A stretch of DNA of 64,000 nucleotides, taken from positions 297,501 through 361,500 of the forward strand of contig NBNI01000007.1 of the NCBI GenBank assembly GCA_004379135.1, read 5' to 3'. The notes beneath the pieces were generated by a model that was not told the DNA's origin, did no database searches, and saw only the letters and a program-made list of their open reading frames with translations. A program made the position numbers and the translations under genes. Of the stretch, positions 19,459-27,488 are shown piece after piece. Every line of letters begins with the position of its first letter. Position 1 is the stretch's first letter. This DNA is from Acidimicrobiales bacterium mtb01 (GTDB lineage: Bacteria > Actinomycetota > Acidimicrobiia > Acidimicrobiales > Ilumatobacteraceae).

Positions 19459-20468
19459 CCAATCGCAACCTGGTCCGTGCGGCGTTGCAGATGCCCACGT
19501 TCCACGGACTCGGAGTGCCCGACGACGGGATCTTCGAGCACTTGTCGACTTTCACGCAGTCGGCCGAGAACGCCGGTTTCGACACGGTGTTCGTGATGGA
19601 TCACTTCTACCAACTCATCTTCCTGGGTGGATCGCGCCAGCCAATGCTCGAGGGCTACATGCTGCTGTCGGCCCTGGCCGCACGAACCCGGAAGGTGAAT
19701 CTCGGAACGCTCGTCACCGGTGTGACGTATCGGAATCCGGCCATGCTCGGCAAGATGATCACGACACTCGACCTGGTGTCGCGCGGTCGCGCGATCTGCG
19801 GTATCGGCGCGGCGTGGTACGAGGAGGAGCACCGGGCGTTCGGGTTCGACTTCCCGCCGATTTCGCAGCGCTTCGAGATGCTGGACGAAGCGGTGCGGAT
19901 CCTGCGCGGAATGTTCACCGAAGGCGAGACCACCATCGACGGCCGTCACTTCCGCGCCGAGGGCCTCGTGAACGTTCCGGCCCCGCTGCGCGCGGGCGGC
20001 CCGCCGATCCTCATCGGAGGGTCGGGCGAACGCAAGACCATCCCGCTCGCCGCCCGGGTCGCCGATGCGATCAACTTCAATTGCACGGTCGACGAAGTGC
20101 CGCACAAGCTCGCGGTGCTCGATCGCGCGCTCGAAGCCACCGGTCGCTCGCGCGACGACGTCAACGTGACGTTGCTGGCGTCCTTGGTGACCGCACCAAC
20201 CGAGAAGGAAGTCGACGAGTTGTTGCGCCGCATGGTGGCCGGTCGCGGAATGGACCCGGCCCAACTCGACGATCCGGGGTTCCGGGCCGGACTCACCGCG
20301 CGCATGATCGTCGGAACGCACGCCGAGGTGGCCGACCGTCTCGGGGTGCTCTGTGGGAAGACGGGCCTCGACGGCCTGTCGTTCATGCTGCCGGCGCATG
20401 CGGCCGATCCGAATGGTCCGGCCGCGGTCGCACCGGCGTTGCGGGAGTGCGGCCTGATCGTGGGCTAA
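19455..20468 (+). CDS. LLM-class flavin oxidoreductase, probably F420-dependent
   Basis: A 337-residue luciferase-like TIM barrel. Recognisable blocks are MDHFYQL (residues about 46-52), the NLGTLVTGVTYRNPAMLGKMITTLDLVSRGRA core (78-110), GIGAAWYEEEHRAFG, and GPPILIGGSGERKT near 186-199. This pattern matches the actinobacterial F420-dependent branch; the cofactor is inferred. ATG at 19455 overlaps the previous stop as ATGA. It is the last gene of the operon; its TAA stop lies inside the -10-like element of the next promoter. It would reduce or oxidise a double bond in a pathway intermediate. Confidence 0.9.
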   Translation: MTNRNLVRAALQMPTFHGLGVPDDGIFEHLSTFTQSAENAGFDTVFVMDHFYQLIFLGGSRQPMLEGYMLLSALAARTRKVNLGTLVTGVTYRNPAMLGKMITTLDLVSRGRAICGIGAAWYEEEHRAFGFDFPPISQRFEMLDEAVRILRGMFTEGETTIDGRHFRAEGLVNVPAPLRAGGPPILIGGSGERKTIPLAARVADAINFNCTVDEVPHKLAVLDRALEATGRSRDDVNVTLLASLVTAPTEKEVDELLRRMVAGRGMDPAQLDDPGFRAGLTARMIVGTHAEVADRLGVLCGKTGLDGLSFMLPAHAADPNGPAAVAPALRECGLIVG

Positions 20469-20473
20469 GGTCG

Positions 20474-20496
20474 TTTGCGGAACGGTGTTCCGCAAA
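20474..20496 (+). promoter_or_regulatory. IclR-type operator C, upstream of the RCCR-like operon
   Basis: A perfect palindrome with 10-bp arms and a 3-bp centre. The core is GGAAC-GGT-GTTCC (20479-20491), flanked by TTTGC and GCAAA. It begins 3 bp after a -10-like TAAGGT (20466-20471) and lies 27 bp (core end) before the start of the RCCR-like gene. It is the best copy of the motif in the window. Confidence 0.8.
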
Positions 20497-20517
20497 CTCG
20501 TTCGAAGGGGAGGGGAC

Positions 20518-21351
20518 ATGTCCGGAGGGGCCACGGAGACGACGAAGTCGATCGTCGACATCCACGACGAAGCGGGACCGCTCGACGTCACACGCGAGTT
20601 CGGCGTGTTGAAGGTCGGTCTGCAGAAGATGTTCGATCAGATCACGGCGGTGCTGCCGGTCGAGCCCGACCCGTCCACCGACGAATTCGCGTCGTACGGC
20701 GTCGAAGGCGGACCGAAGGGAAGTCTGAACGCGTTCGTCGGGCCCGAAGTCGACTGGATGATCCATTCCTGGATCGGCAACCCGTCCATCGGGTTCACCA
20801 ACCTGCACCTCACCGCCTATCTCGGACCGCACACGTACGTCCCGCACCTCGGAATCGCGGTGGGCACCATTCCCGACTACTGGTACTTCGTCGACTACGT
20901 GCCGCGCGTCGATCTGCTGGCCCGTCCCGATTATCTCGATCGCTACTACGAGCCGCACAACGCCGAGTTCATGGCGATTCGCGAGGACCCGAATTTCTCG
21001 CCCTTCGTGAGCCAGACGCTCTACGTGCGCCAGGCGGTGTCGAACACCGCGTTGTGCTGCGTCGTCAAGCGCACCGATGACGCGGTCGACAAGATGCTGC
21101 GGTTGGCCCAGGGTCGCGTCGACGCCTGGCTCGACCACCTGAAGGCTGGCGATCCGGTGCCGAAGTCCGAGCGCGCGGCTCTGGCCGAACGCGATCTGCT
21201 CGTGCGACGCACCGTCGCCGACCGCGACCCGGCCAACGTGATCGGTGTGCGCTTCTTCGGTGAGGAGATGACCGAGCGTCTCGTGCGCGCGTTGTGGGCC
21301 GGCGATCGTCGAATCCCGAGCCCGGACGGATCGAAAGCCCGAATCGGCTGA
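20518..21351 (+). CDS. Red chlorophyll catabolite reductase (RCCR)-like protein
   Basis: A 277-residue protein with the conserved blocks of plant red chlorophyll catabolite reductase, a member of the ferredoxin-dependent bilin reductase fold. In order: HSWIGNPSIGFTNLHLTAYLG (residues 83-103), YVPRVDLLARPDYLDRYYE (127-145), SPFVSQTLYVRQAVSNTA (161-178), and RDPANVIGVRFFGEEMTERLV (236-256). These mirror the GSWI, DLV.NPDYL.EYY, PYVSPSLFVRSAFSPTA and FGEEVSSRVV blocks of Arabidopsis ACD2 as I remember them. It lacks the plastid transit peptide. ATG at 20518 has an AGGGGAGGGG site. It is the first gene of its operon, with a Rieske oxygenase next, the same pairing as PaO and RCCR in chlorophyll breakdown. 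The family is well supported; the substrate is not established. Confidence 0.82.
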   Translation: MSGGATETTKSIVDIHDEAGPLDVTREFGVLKVGLQKMFDQITAVLPVEPDPSTDEFASYGVEGGPKGSLNAFVGPEVDWMIHSWIGNPSIGFTNLHLTAYLGPHTYVPHLGIAVGTIPDYWYFVDYVPRVDLLARPDYLDRYYEPHNAEFMAIREDPNFSPFVSQTLYVRQAVSNTALCCVVKRTDDAVDKMLRLAQGRVDAWLDHLKAGDPVPKSERAALAERDLLVRRTVADRDPANVIGVRFFGEEMTERLVRALWAGDRRIPSPDGSKARIG

Positions 21352-21370
21352 CTCCACGATCGCAGTCCCC

Positions 21371-21402
21371 AATACGGCGACAGACACAAATACGGCGACA
21401 GA
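21371..21402 (+). repeat. Two 14-bp direct repeats before the Rieske gene
   Basis: AATACGGCGACAGA occurs at 21371-21384 and again at 21389-21402, an 18-bp period. It fills most of the 60-bp gap between the RCCR-like and Rieske genes, the longest gap in this otherwise tightly packed operon. It could be a regulator or RNA-processing site, or a local duplication. Confidence 0.7.
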
Positions 21403-21411
21403 GAGGCATCA

Positions 21412-22602
21412 ATGATCAAGAACCAGTGGTACGCAGTCGAGTTCGGTCACGTGATCGGATCGAAGCCGCACCAGGTCCGTCTGTTCGGCCAGGACCTCGT
21501 CCTGTACCGCAACACGAAGGGCGAGATGGTGTGTCACAGCGACATCTGCATCCACCGCGGTGCATCGCTCGCCGGCGGCAAGGTCGTCGGCGACTGCGTC
21601 GAATGCCCCTACCACGGTTGGCAGTTCGACACCGACGGCGCGTGCGTGAAGATCCCGGCCAACAAGGCGGGCTCTCCCATTCCGAAGAAGGCCCGCGTCG
21701 ACAACTACCCGTGCGTCGAGAAGTACGGGTACGTCTTCGTGTTCTTCGGCGACCTTCCTGAGAACGAGCGTCCTCCGCTGGCCGAGTTGCCGGGCATGGC
21801 CGACGCGCGCGAAGCCCGCGCCGACGGCAACCGCATCGTTCAGGGCGAGTTCCACTGGAAGGCCAACTACGAGCGCGTGATCGAGAACGGCGCCGACGCG
21901 GCCCACGCGCCGTTCGTCCACTCAACCAGTTTCGGCAATCCGAGCAAGCCCGAGATCGAGGACTTCGACCTCGTCGAGCATCGGGTCGGGGACCACTTGA
22001 TGGGTGCCACGTACGTGGTGAACCTCGAACCACCCGACCCGAAGGGCATCTGGAAGGTGCTGCGGCGCGGCAAGGAGCGTCCGCCGGTGGCCACCGGCAA
22101 CGGCGTGTTCTTCCCCAACATCACTTTCTTGCAGGTGAACCTGCCGATCGGCGTGATGACGATCTTCACGGCAGTCGTTCCGGTCGACGAGAACCACTCC
22201 ATCTCGAAGTGGACGATGATGCGCACGTTCTTCACCCAGCCATGGGCCATCACGCTGCTACGCGCCGACAAGGACTCGTACAAGCGCACCATGAAGATCT
22301 TCTACGAGGATCGGGCCACGGTCGAGGGTCAGCGCCCCGAACTGGTGCCGTTCGATCTGTCGGCCGAACTGCAGGTGAAGAGCGACGCCGTGCAGGTGGC
22401 GTATCGCCGTTGGCGCCAGGCCAACATCGATCGCGGCTGGCTCATCGACGAGCATGTCGTGGGCACCGGCCGATACGAGGGCGCGAAAGTGGTTCCGTCG
22501 CCGGCTCGACGCTCGAATCCCGAGTTGGCCAACGCGTGGGTGCTCAAGGAACTCGTTGCCAAGGAAGCATTGCGCGAGCGCCGCGAGGTCGAACGCGCGT
22601 GA
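21412..22602 (+). CDS. Rieske oxygenase alpha subunit, PaO/VanA type
   Basis: A 396-residue Rieske non-heme iron oxygenase. The [2Fe-2S] ligands are Cys46-His48 (CIHRG) and Cys65-His68 (CPYHGW). The catalytic iron site is ENGADAAHAPFVH, with Asp162 as bridge and His165 and His170 as ligands. Single-component oxygenases of this shape include vanillate demethylase, chlorophyllide a oxygenase and pheophorbide a oxygenase (PaO), which opens the chlorin ring. ATG at 21412 follows GAGAGGCATC. Adjacency to an RCCR-like gene favours a PaO-like job, but the C-terminal CxxC of plant PaO is not seen. No ferredoxin or reductase gene is in the window, so electrons must come from elsewhere. Confidence 0.88.
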   Translation: MIKNQWYAVEFGHVIGSKPHQVRLFGQDLVLYRNTKGEMVCHSDICIHRGASLAGGKVVGDCVECPYHGWQFDTDGACVKIPANKAGSPIPKKARVDNYPCVEKYGYVFVFFGDLPENERPPLAELPGMADAREARADGNRIVQGEFHWKANYERVIENGADAAHAPFVHSTSFGNPSKPEIEDFDLVEHRVGDHLMGATYVVNLEPPDPKGIWKVLRRGKERPPVATGNGVFFPNITFLQVNLPIGVMTIFTAVVPVDENHSISKWTMMRTFFTQPWAITLLRADKDSYKRTMKIFYEDRATVEGQRPELVPFDLSAELQVKSDAVQVAYRRWRQANIDRGWLIDEHVVGTGRYEGAKVVPSPARRSNPELANAWVLKELVAKEALRERREVERA

Positions 22603-23348
22603 GCGTGTCGTTCGATCTGTGCTGGCGGTCGGTCGAGACGATCGTCGATCGCCTCGGTCTGGTGGAGACGGCGGGCGAAGCACCCGACGCGCTGCACGTG
22701 CTGACCAGTCCGATGATGCCCGACGCCCCGGTGGGCCGGATGCGTTGGTGGACGGGAGCGGTCGACCTCGTCTACATCGGTTTGTCCGTGCCGCCGATCG
22801 GCCTCGACAGCCACATGATGTTCGCGTTCTCGCCGGTCACCTCGGCGGTTCCGCATTTCACGATCGACTCGGTCGCCGGTGGGGGTCAGCCGGGGGCGCA
22901 AGCCGCCTTCGCGTTCCACCTCGACCTCATTCCGAAACTCGATCTGGGCGCGCACCTCGGCTATCTGCGCCACTGCTTCGAACCGCTCACCGCTATTCGC
23001 GCCGAGGCCCAGACGATCGCCGGACTCGAACCGGCTCACCTGAGTCCGACCCAGTACGCGGTGATGTCGGCGTGGATGCTCGTGCACCGGGCCGACGAGT
23101 CGGCCTTCCGGAACGTGGAGACCGCGGTGGCCGCGTACCGCGACCACTGGCTGTCGCTCGTGACCAACGGTGTGCCGAGCGAGGTTCTCGATGGCGTCGG
23201 TCCCGAGCAGATCGCCGATCGCGATCGTCGCAACCGCGCCATTGTGTTCGATCCGACGGTCGACCCGGTGTGGGGTCGAGTCGGGCAATTGATCGGGGCC
23301 GAGAAGGCCGAAGTACTCAGATCGAAGCTGGCGACGCCGGCGAAGTGA
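22599..23348 (+). CDS. Second bilin-reductase/RCCR-fold protein
   Basis: A 249-residue protein that I read as a divergent member of the ferredoxin-dependent bilin reductase/RCCR fold. Landmarks are PHFTIDSVAGG (residues 85-95), FHLDLIPKLDLGAHLGYL (106-123), and a C-terminal RDRRNRAIVFDPTVDP...IGAEKAEVLRSKL block. The latter matches in spacing the RDLLVRR...DP...FGEEMTERLV block of the RCCR-like protein encoded two genes upstream. GTG at 22599 overlaps the Rieske stop as GTGA, so the two are translationally coupled. Two such proteins in one operon suggest two reductions on a linear tetrapyrrole. The fold assignment is by pattern and needs a profile search. Confidence 0.6.
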   Translation: MSVSFDLCWRSVETIVDRLGLVETAGEAPDALHVLTSPMMPDAPVGRMRWWTGAVDLVYIGLSVPPIGLDSHMMFAFSPVTSAVPHFTIDSVAGGGQPGAQAAFAFHLDLIPKLDLGAHLGYLRHCFEPLTAIRAEAQTIAGLEPAHLSPTQYAVMSAWMLVHRADESAFRNVETAVAAYRDHWLSLVTNGVPSEVLDGVGPEQIADRDRRNRAIVFDPTVDPVWGRVGQLIGAEKAEVLRSKLATPAK

Positions 23349-23377
23349 CGGAAATCAAGTAAGAGGAGCGAGGGATC

Positions 23378-24310
23378 ATGTCGAGCGAAACGAGCAAGTG
23401 GCAGCAGACCATCGAGGGTGAGTGGTACGGCCGTCCGGCGGTGTGGGATCCGAACGGCAACCACACCGGCTGGATCAAGGTGTCGCGGTCGTCGCGCAAG
23501 GAGGGCGACAAGACGATCTATTACATGCACACCAAGTTCGACAACGACGGTCCGTTGCGCAATCGCATGGAGTTCAGCGAGTTCGCCTTCGAGTTGCTCG
23601 ACAGCGACCGCGACCGCATCTATCTCGGACCCGACTTCGTGGGAGCCGGTCATCCGTACGGGATGCTGGTCGACGCCAACTACTACTCGCCGGCCTGGCA
23701 GGCCGATCTGCGCACGATGGTGCACATCCTCGACGACGGCGAGACGCAGGTGTATTCGTCGCTCATGTTCGAGGGTCAGACCATCGTGGCGGTCATGAAC
23801 GGCGTCTACAAGGTGGCCTTCGATTACGAGACCAACGCCGAGACGAAGAAGCGCATCGACGCCTTCTGCGAGGCCGAGGCCCAGGCCGGCCGTATGCCCC
23901 ACACCTTGCCGCCCAAGCAGAGCGGCACCTGGTCGGGGACCATGCGGGCGTACGGTTCCGATCAGCAGCCGGTGGGCGAAGTGAACATTTCGATCCGGCA
24001 CGAACCCACCAGCCTCCTGCGCGCGCGTCAGACCGTGAAGCTCTCCGGCCTGATCAACAAGCAGTACACGTTCGATCGCTACCACGACGGGAATCTGCAC
24101 ACGTTCGACGGTCCGGGGCTGTTCGGCAACGGGCGCGCGTACGGGCGCGCTCTGTACACCGCGCAGCACATCTTCGGTGAGGCCACCAAGATCCAGGGTC
24201 GCGAATTCCTCTACGACGACAAGTTGTCGATGTCGGCCTGCTGGAAGTGGATCGAGAGCGATCGACTTCGGTACATGCTCTACGGCGCGCTGACCTGGCA
24301 AGGGGATTGA
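23378..24310 (+). CDS. Putative duplicated calycin-like beta-barrel protein
   Basis: A 310-residue protein without an assigned family. It appears to be two copies of one beta-rich domain. The first starts IEGEWYG and ends EGQTIVAVMNGVYK (residues about 12-150); the second starts SGTWSGT and ends IESDRLRYMLYGALTW (about 186-308). Each has a GxW opening, a G-Y-G segment in the middle and a G-Y/A-L-T ending, as in lipocalin-like (calycin) barrels. Calycins include bilin-binding proteins and cyanobacterial bilin lyases, so pigment binding is an appealing but unproven role. It has its own ribosome-binding site (AAGAGGAG) 29 bp after the previous gene. Confidence 0.6.
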   Translation: MSSETSKWQQTIEGEWYGRPAVWDPNGNHTGWIKVSRSSRKEGDKTIYYMHTKFDNDGPLRNRMEFSEFAFELLDSDRDRIYLGPDFVGAGHPYGMLVDANYYSPAWQADLRTMVHILDDGETQVYSSLMFEGQTIVAVMNGVYKVAFDYETNAETKKRIDAFCEAEAQAGRMPHTLPPKQSGTWSGTMRAYGSDQQPVGEVNISIRHEPTSLLRARQTVKLSGLINKQYTFDRYHDGNLHTFDGPGLFGNGRAYGRALYTAQHIFGEATKIQGREFLYDDKLSMSACWKWIESDRLRYMLYGALTWQGD

Positions 24311-25008
24311 TGCTGCCGATCCGCGGGATCGATGTCGCGGCGTCGGATCCGGCGGCCACCCGCGATTTCTTCGCGGTCTTCGGATACGAATCGGACGGTG
24401 CGGTCCTCCGCCGCTCCGCCGGTGCGACCGTGGTCGTCACTGGATCTTCATCGGACGGATCGGTTCGCCGCGGTTGGGATCTCGGTCCGCGCGGGCTCGA
24501 CGTCTACGTGCACGATCTCGACGACGCGTTGGACCGCGTCGTGAGGGCCGGATGGCGGGGTGGCGCGATCGGATCGATCTCGCTCGGCCCGGTTCGCATG
24601 CGGCAGGTCCTCGTGGCCGGCCCCGATGGAGTGCCCGTCGTGATGGTGGAGAGCTCTCATCGCCGACCGTCGCTGCTCGACACCGAGTCGCATTGGTGTT
24701 CGGAGATCTACAGCGTGGTGTGGTGCGTGAGCGATCGCGATCGTGAGGCCGGTCTCTGGACTGCCGCCGGCGCCATCGCCGGGCCCCCGCTCGAGTTCGC
24801 CGATCCGTCCCTCGGGGCGTATCTCGATCTGCCGGTGGCCGATTCGCCCCTGCGCATGATCACCTTGGCGTCCGAGGACGGTGCCTCGACGCGGCTCGAA
24901 CTGCTCTCGTTCCCGGGTCGCGAGGCCGCGGTCACCGCGCGGTCGGCCGGTGTGACCGGTCTGCGATTGGGCGGCGACATCCCGGCCGGAAGCGAAATCG
25001 CGTTGTGA
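24310..25008 (+). CDS. VOC (glyoxalase/dioxygenase-fold) family protein
   Basis: A 232-residue protein with two vicinal-oxygen-chelate-like halves. It starts IRGIDVAASDPAATRDFFAVFGY (residues 4-26), the usual VOC first repeat, with VLVAGPDGVPVVMVES closing the half near 99-114 and a weaker second half after SVVWCVSD. Metal ligands are not clear. The start ATG at 24310 shares one base with the previous stop (TGATG). VOC proteins include ring-cleavage dioxygenases, isomerases and binding proteins. In this operon it may process a product of the oxygenase step. Confidence 0.75.
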   Translation: MLPIRGIDVAASDPAATRDFFAVFGYESDGAVLRRSAGATVVVTGSSSDGSVRRGWDLGPRGLDVYVHDLDDALDRVVRAGWRGGAIGSISLGPVRMRQVLVAGPDGVPVVMVESSHRRPSLLDTESHWCSEIYSVVWCVSDRDREAGLWTAAGAIAGPPLEFADPSLGAYLDLPVADSPLRMITLASEDGASTRLELLSFPGREAAVTARSAGVTGLRLGGDIPAGSEIAL

Positions 25009-25319
25009 TCGCGATCGTCTCGCACGCCTGGTTGCTCGACGACGACCCGAACGCACGAGCCGACGCCTATTCGCGCATCACCGCCGACTTCGAGGCCGTC
25101 CACGCGACGATCGCGGGCTATCGCGGTCGTCGGCTGCTCCACGGGAACGACGATCCACGCCACATCGTGAACATCCGGTTCTTCGACCGGGTCGAGGACT
25201 ACGACGAGTTGGTGGCGCACCCCGACTACGCGACGTGGATCGCGAGGCTGAGCGAGCACATCGAACCGCGTGATCCCCAGAAGGAGATCCTGACCCTGCT
25301 CCTCGCGACCGACCGATGA
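25005..25319 (+). CDS. Dimeric alpha/beta-barrel (ABM-like) protein
   Basis: A 104-residue protein with the short alpha+beta barrel layout of the antibiotic-biosynthesis-monooxygenase/heme-degrading group. Strand AIVSHAWLL, helix with RADAYSRITADFEAVHATI, strand RRLLHGNDDPRHIVNIRFFD, helix DYDELVAHPDYATWIARL. GTG at 25005 overlaps the VOC stop. Proteins of this size are cofactor-free monooxygenases, mono-heme oxygenases or isomerases, and several act on porphyrins or polycyclic aromatics. The residue pattern does not single one out. Confidence 0.65.
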   Translation: MIAIVSHAWLLDDDPNARADAYSRITADFEAVHATIAGYRGRRLLHGNDDPRHIVNIRFFDRVEDYDELVAHPDYATWIARLSEHIEPRDPQKEILTLLLATDR

Positions 25320-25963
25320 GCAAGTGCGTTCTCGTGCCCGGGGCGTTCCGAGGTTCGTGGGCGTGGAGTCGCGTCATCGATGAATTGGCTTCGCGCGGGG
25401 TGGATGCCGTGGCCGTCGATCTGCGCGGCGGCGAGCCATCCATGAACGATTGGATCAACGACGTCGTGCGCTCGGTCGAACCCGGTGATGTGGTGGTCGG
25501 ACACTCGATGGGAGGTGTGGTGGCCCGCGCCGCCGCGCGTTCGCCGATGGTCGCACGGGTGATCCTGATCGACGCTCCGGTGATCGAGTCGGGTCAGCGG
25601 GCCGTCGATGTGTCAGGACCGCCGCCGACGTCGCTTCCCCCGCGATCGACGGTCATCGCCCCCAGTGCGGTGGGCGATTCGAACGGATTCGACGCCGATC
25701 TGGCCGCCTGGGTGAACGAGCGGCTGTCGCCGACCCCGTTCGGCCCGAGCCTCGACGCAGTGGAAGTGGACGAGCGGATTCCGCTCACCGTCGCGTTCTG
25801 CACGCTCACACCCGATTTCTTCCCGTCGGTCGCCAGCCGACGGCGTTTCGATGCCGAAGGTCGGCAGTACGAAACGATCGCGAGCCATCACGACGCACCA
25901 TTGTTGGCGCCGACCGCGGTGGCCGATCTGATCGTTCGAGCGATGGGTCAGGACAGGACGTGA
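25316..25963 (+). CDS. Small alpha/beta hydrolase, methylesterase-like
   Basis: A 215-residue alpha/beta hydrolase. The opening VLVPGAFRGSWAWSRVIDEL (residues 5-24) followed by VDAVAVDLRGG, GHSMGG (near 62-67) and a late histidine in ASHHDAPLL resembles plant methylesterases and hydroxynitrile lyases (MES family). MES16 in plants demethylates fluorescent chlorophyll catabolites, an attractive parallel for a gene three positions after an RCCR-like operon core. ATG at 25316 overlaps the previous stop as ATGA. The gene ends inside the 3' end of the convergent CitE gene (16-bp overlap). Confidence 0.78.
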   Translation: MSKCVLVPGAFRGSWAWSRVIDELASRGVDAVAVDLRGGEPSMNDWINDVVRSVEPGDVVVGHSMGGVVARAAARSPMVARVILIDAPVIESGQRAVDVSGPPPTSLPPRSTVIAPSAVGDSNGFDADLAAWVNERLSPTPFGPSLDAVEVDERIPLTVAFCTLTPDFFPSVASRRRFDAEGRQYETIASHHDAPLLAPTAVADLIVRAMGQDRT

Positions 25964-26754
25964 CGAGCCGAGCGAACGACCGCTTCGTCGATCATGCGAC
26001 CGTCGTCGTCGACCGCGACCCCGCGGCCATCGGCGAGCGCGGCGTCGAAGATCGCCACGATGCGTTCGGCGACCTTCACATCGTCGGCACTCGGTCGGAA
26101 CGTGTCGTTGATGGTGGCCACTTGGTCGGGGTGGATCGCCGAGCGTCCGCCGAAACCCGCGTTGCGCAGAAGCGTGCTGGTGCGGCGGAGATCGTCGGGG
26201 TCGCGCCAGTCGGTGGACACCGGGCCGATGGGCGGCTCGAGCCCGTGGGCGGCCGAGGCCACCACGACCGACGTGCGCAACGGCCACAAGGCATGGTCGG
26301 CGTGCGTGCCGAGTCCGAGGTCGGCGCGGAGGTCGGCCTCGCCCAAGGCGAATCGCGAGACTCGTCGGTGGCGCGCCATGGCTTCCAGATCGAGGAGTCC
26401 GCGGGCCGATTCGACGAGAGCGATCACCGGAACCGGGAGGCGATGTCGGGCGAGACTGCGCTCGGCGTCGTCGAGCGACAGGGCGGTGGCCTTCGGAAGC
26501 ATGATCGCCGACGGATTGGCCAGCGCGACCGCTTCGATGTCGGCGTCGAGCGAGGCTCCGCTGTTCACGCGCACCACCACCGGGCGATCGATCGCGCGGA
26601 TCACGTTCGCGACTCCTGCGCGAGCCGATGCCTTGGCCGCCGGTGCCACACCGTCCTCGAGATCGACGATGACCGCATCGACCGCGGTCGCCTCGGCCTT
26701 GGGCACGAATTGATCGGCCCGATCAGCCGGTACGTACAGCAGACTTCGCCACAC
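25948..26754 (-). CDS. CitE/HpcH-type aldolase (citramalyl/malyl-CoA lyase-like)
   Basis: A 268-residue lyase of the citrate lyase beta/HpcH family. Diagnostic blocks: RSLLYVPADRADQFVPKA (residues 3-20), AVIVDLEDGVAP (27-38, metal-binding Glu and Asp), VRVNSG (60-65), ALVESARGLLDLEAMA, and SAIHPDQV near 224-231. Members split citramalyl-CoA, malyl-CoA or citryl-type thioesters, often to acetyl-CoA plus a keto acid, or hydrolyse malyl-CoA. The start is GTG at 26754. It is transcribed leftward, convergent with the RCCR-like operon. It gives a plausible last step if the pathway produces citramalate. Confidence 0.88.
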   Translation of the reverse strand: MWRSLLYVPADRADQFVPKAEATAVDAVIVDLEDGVAPAAKASARAGVANVIRAIDRPVVVRVNSGASLDADIEAVALANPSAIMLPKATALSLDDAERSLARHRLPVPVIALVESARGLLDLEAMARHRRVSRFALGEADLRADLGLGTHADHALWPLRTSVVVASAAHGLEPPIGPVSTDWRDPDDLRRTSTLLRNAGFGGRSAIHPDQVATINDTFRPSADDVKVAERIVAIFDAALADGRGVAVDDDGRMIDEAVVRSARHVLS

Positions 26755-26780
26755 GGAGTCATCCTACGAGGGGAGAACTG

Positions 26781-27431
26781 ATGGATCGTTCCGAATGGTT
26801 GTTGATCGCGCACATCGTGGTGTTCGCGGCCTGGTTCGGCACGGATATCGCGACCTTCACGTTGTCGCGCAGAGTCGTGTCGGCGTCGACAGCGCCGGCC
26901 AGTCGAGCCGCGATCGCCGGGGCGATGATGTCGGTCGAGATCTTCGCTCGACTGTGTCTTCCCCTCGCGTTCGGTACGGGTGTCCTCACCGCCGAGGAAC
27001 GCGGTTGGATCGACTGGGGTTGGGTGTCCGGTGCGATCGGAGTGGTGACTCCGCTCTGGAGCCTCGCGGTGTGGCTCATCCACCGCGGGTCGAACCTCCT
27101 GGCGCGCATCGATCTGTGGTGGCGTGCGGCGGTGGCGCTCGGAGTCTGGATCGCCGCCATCGCGTCGCTGGCGAGCGACGAGCCGATCGGAGTGCGGTGG
27201 CTGGCGGTCAAACTCGTGTGCTTCGCGGTCATCATCACCGCGGGCATCGTGATCCGATTCCTCCTGCGACCGTTCTCGGTGGCCTTCGGACAGATCCTCT
27301 CCGAGGGCTCGACGCCCGAACGCGAAGCGGTCGTGGCCGGATCGATCCGTCGGGCCCAGCCCTTCGTGGTGGTGATCTGGGCGTCGCTCCTGGTGGCCGC
27401 GACCATGGCCGTGGCGCAGCCGGTTCTGTAG
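26781..27431 (+). CDS. Polytopic membrane protein, DUF2269/CopD-like
   Basis: A 216-residue protein with five or six hydrophobic segments, the first being LLIAHIVVFAAWFGTDIATFTL (residues 7-28). The His in the first helix and the WFG element recall DUF2269 and CopD-like proteins, but the match is loose. ATG at 26781 has a GAGGGGAG ribosome-binding site. Only 26 bp separate it from the divergent CitE start. Function unknown; it may be a membrane redox or transport accessory. Confidence 0.6.
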   Translation: MDRSEWLLIAHIVVFAAWFGTDIATFTLSRRVVSASTAPASRAAIAGAMMSVEIFARLCLPLAFGTGVLTAEERGWIDWGWVSGAIGVVTPLWSLAVWLIHRGSNLLARIDLWWRAAVALGVWIAAIASLASDEPIGVRWLAVKLVCFAVIITAGIVIRFLLRPFSVAFGQILSEGSTPEREAVVAGSIRRAQPFVVVIWASLLVAATMAVAQPVL

Positions 27432-27451
27432 TCCGGATCGGGCCGAAGTGC

Positions 27452-27480
27452 TTGCGCGGAACAGCGTTTCGTTTTACGCT
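27452..27480 (+). promoter_or_regulatory. Promoter with IclR-type operator D in its spacer
   Basis: A -35-like TTGCGC (27452-27457) and -10-like TACGCT (27475-27480) are separated by 17 bp. The operator core GGAAC-AGC-GTTTC (27458-27470) fills the spacer. It serves the surface-protein gene at 27524. Confidence 0.72.
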
Positions 27481-27488
27481 GGCCGGGT

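Noticed and set aside
21371-21402. Direct repeats as insertion-sequence target duplications
   Set aside because: They are only 4 bp apart, with nothing between them and no transposase remnants.
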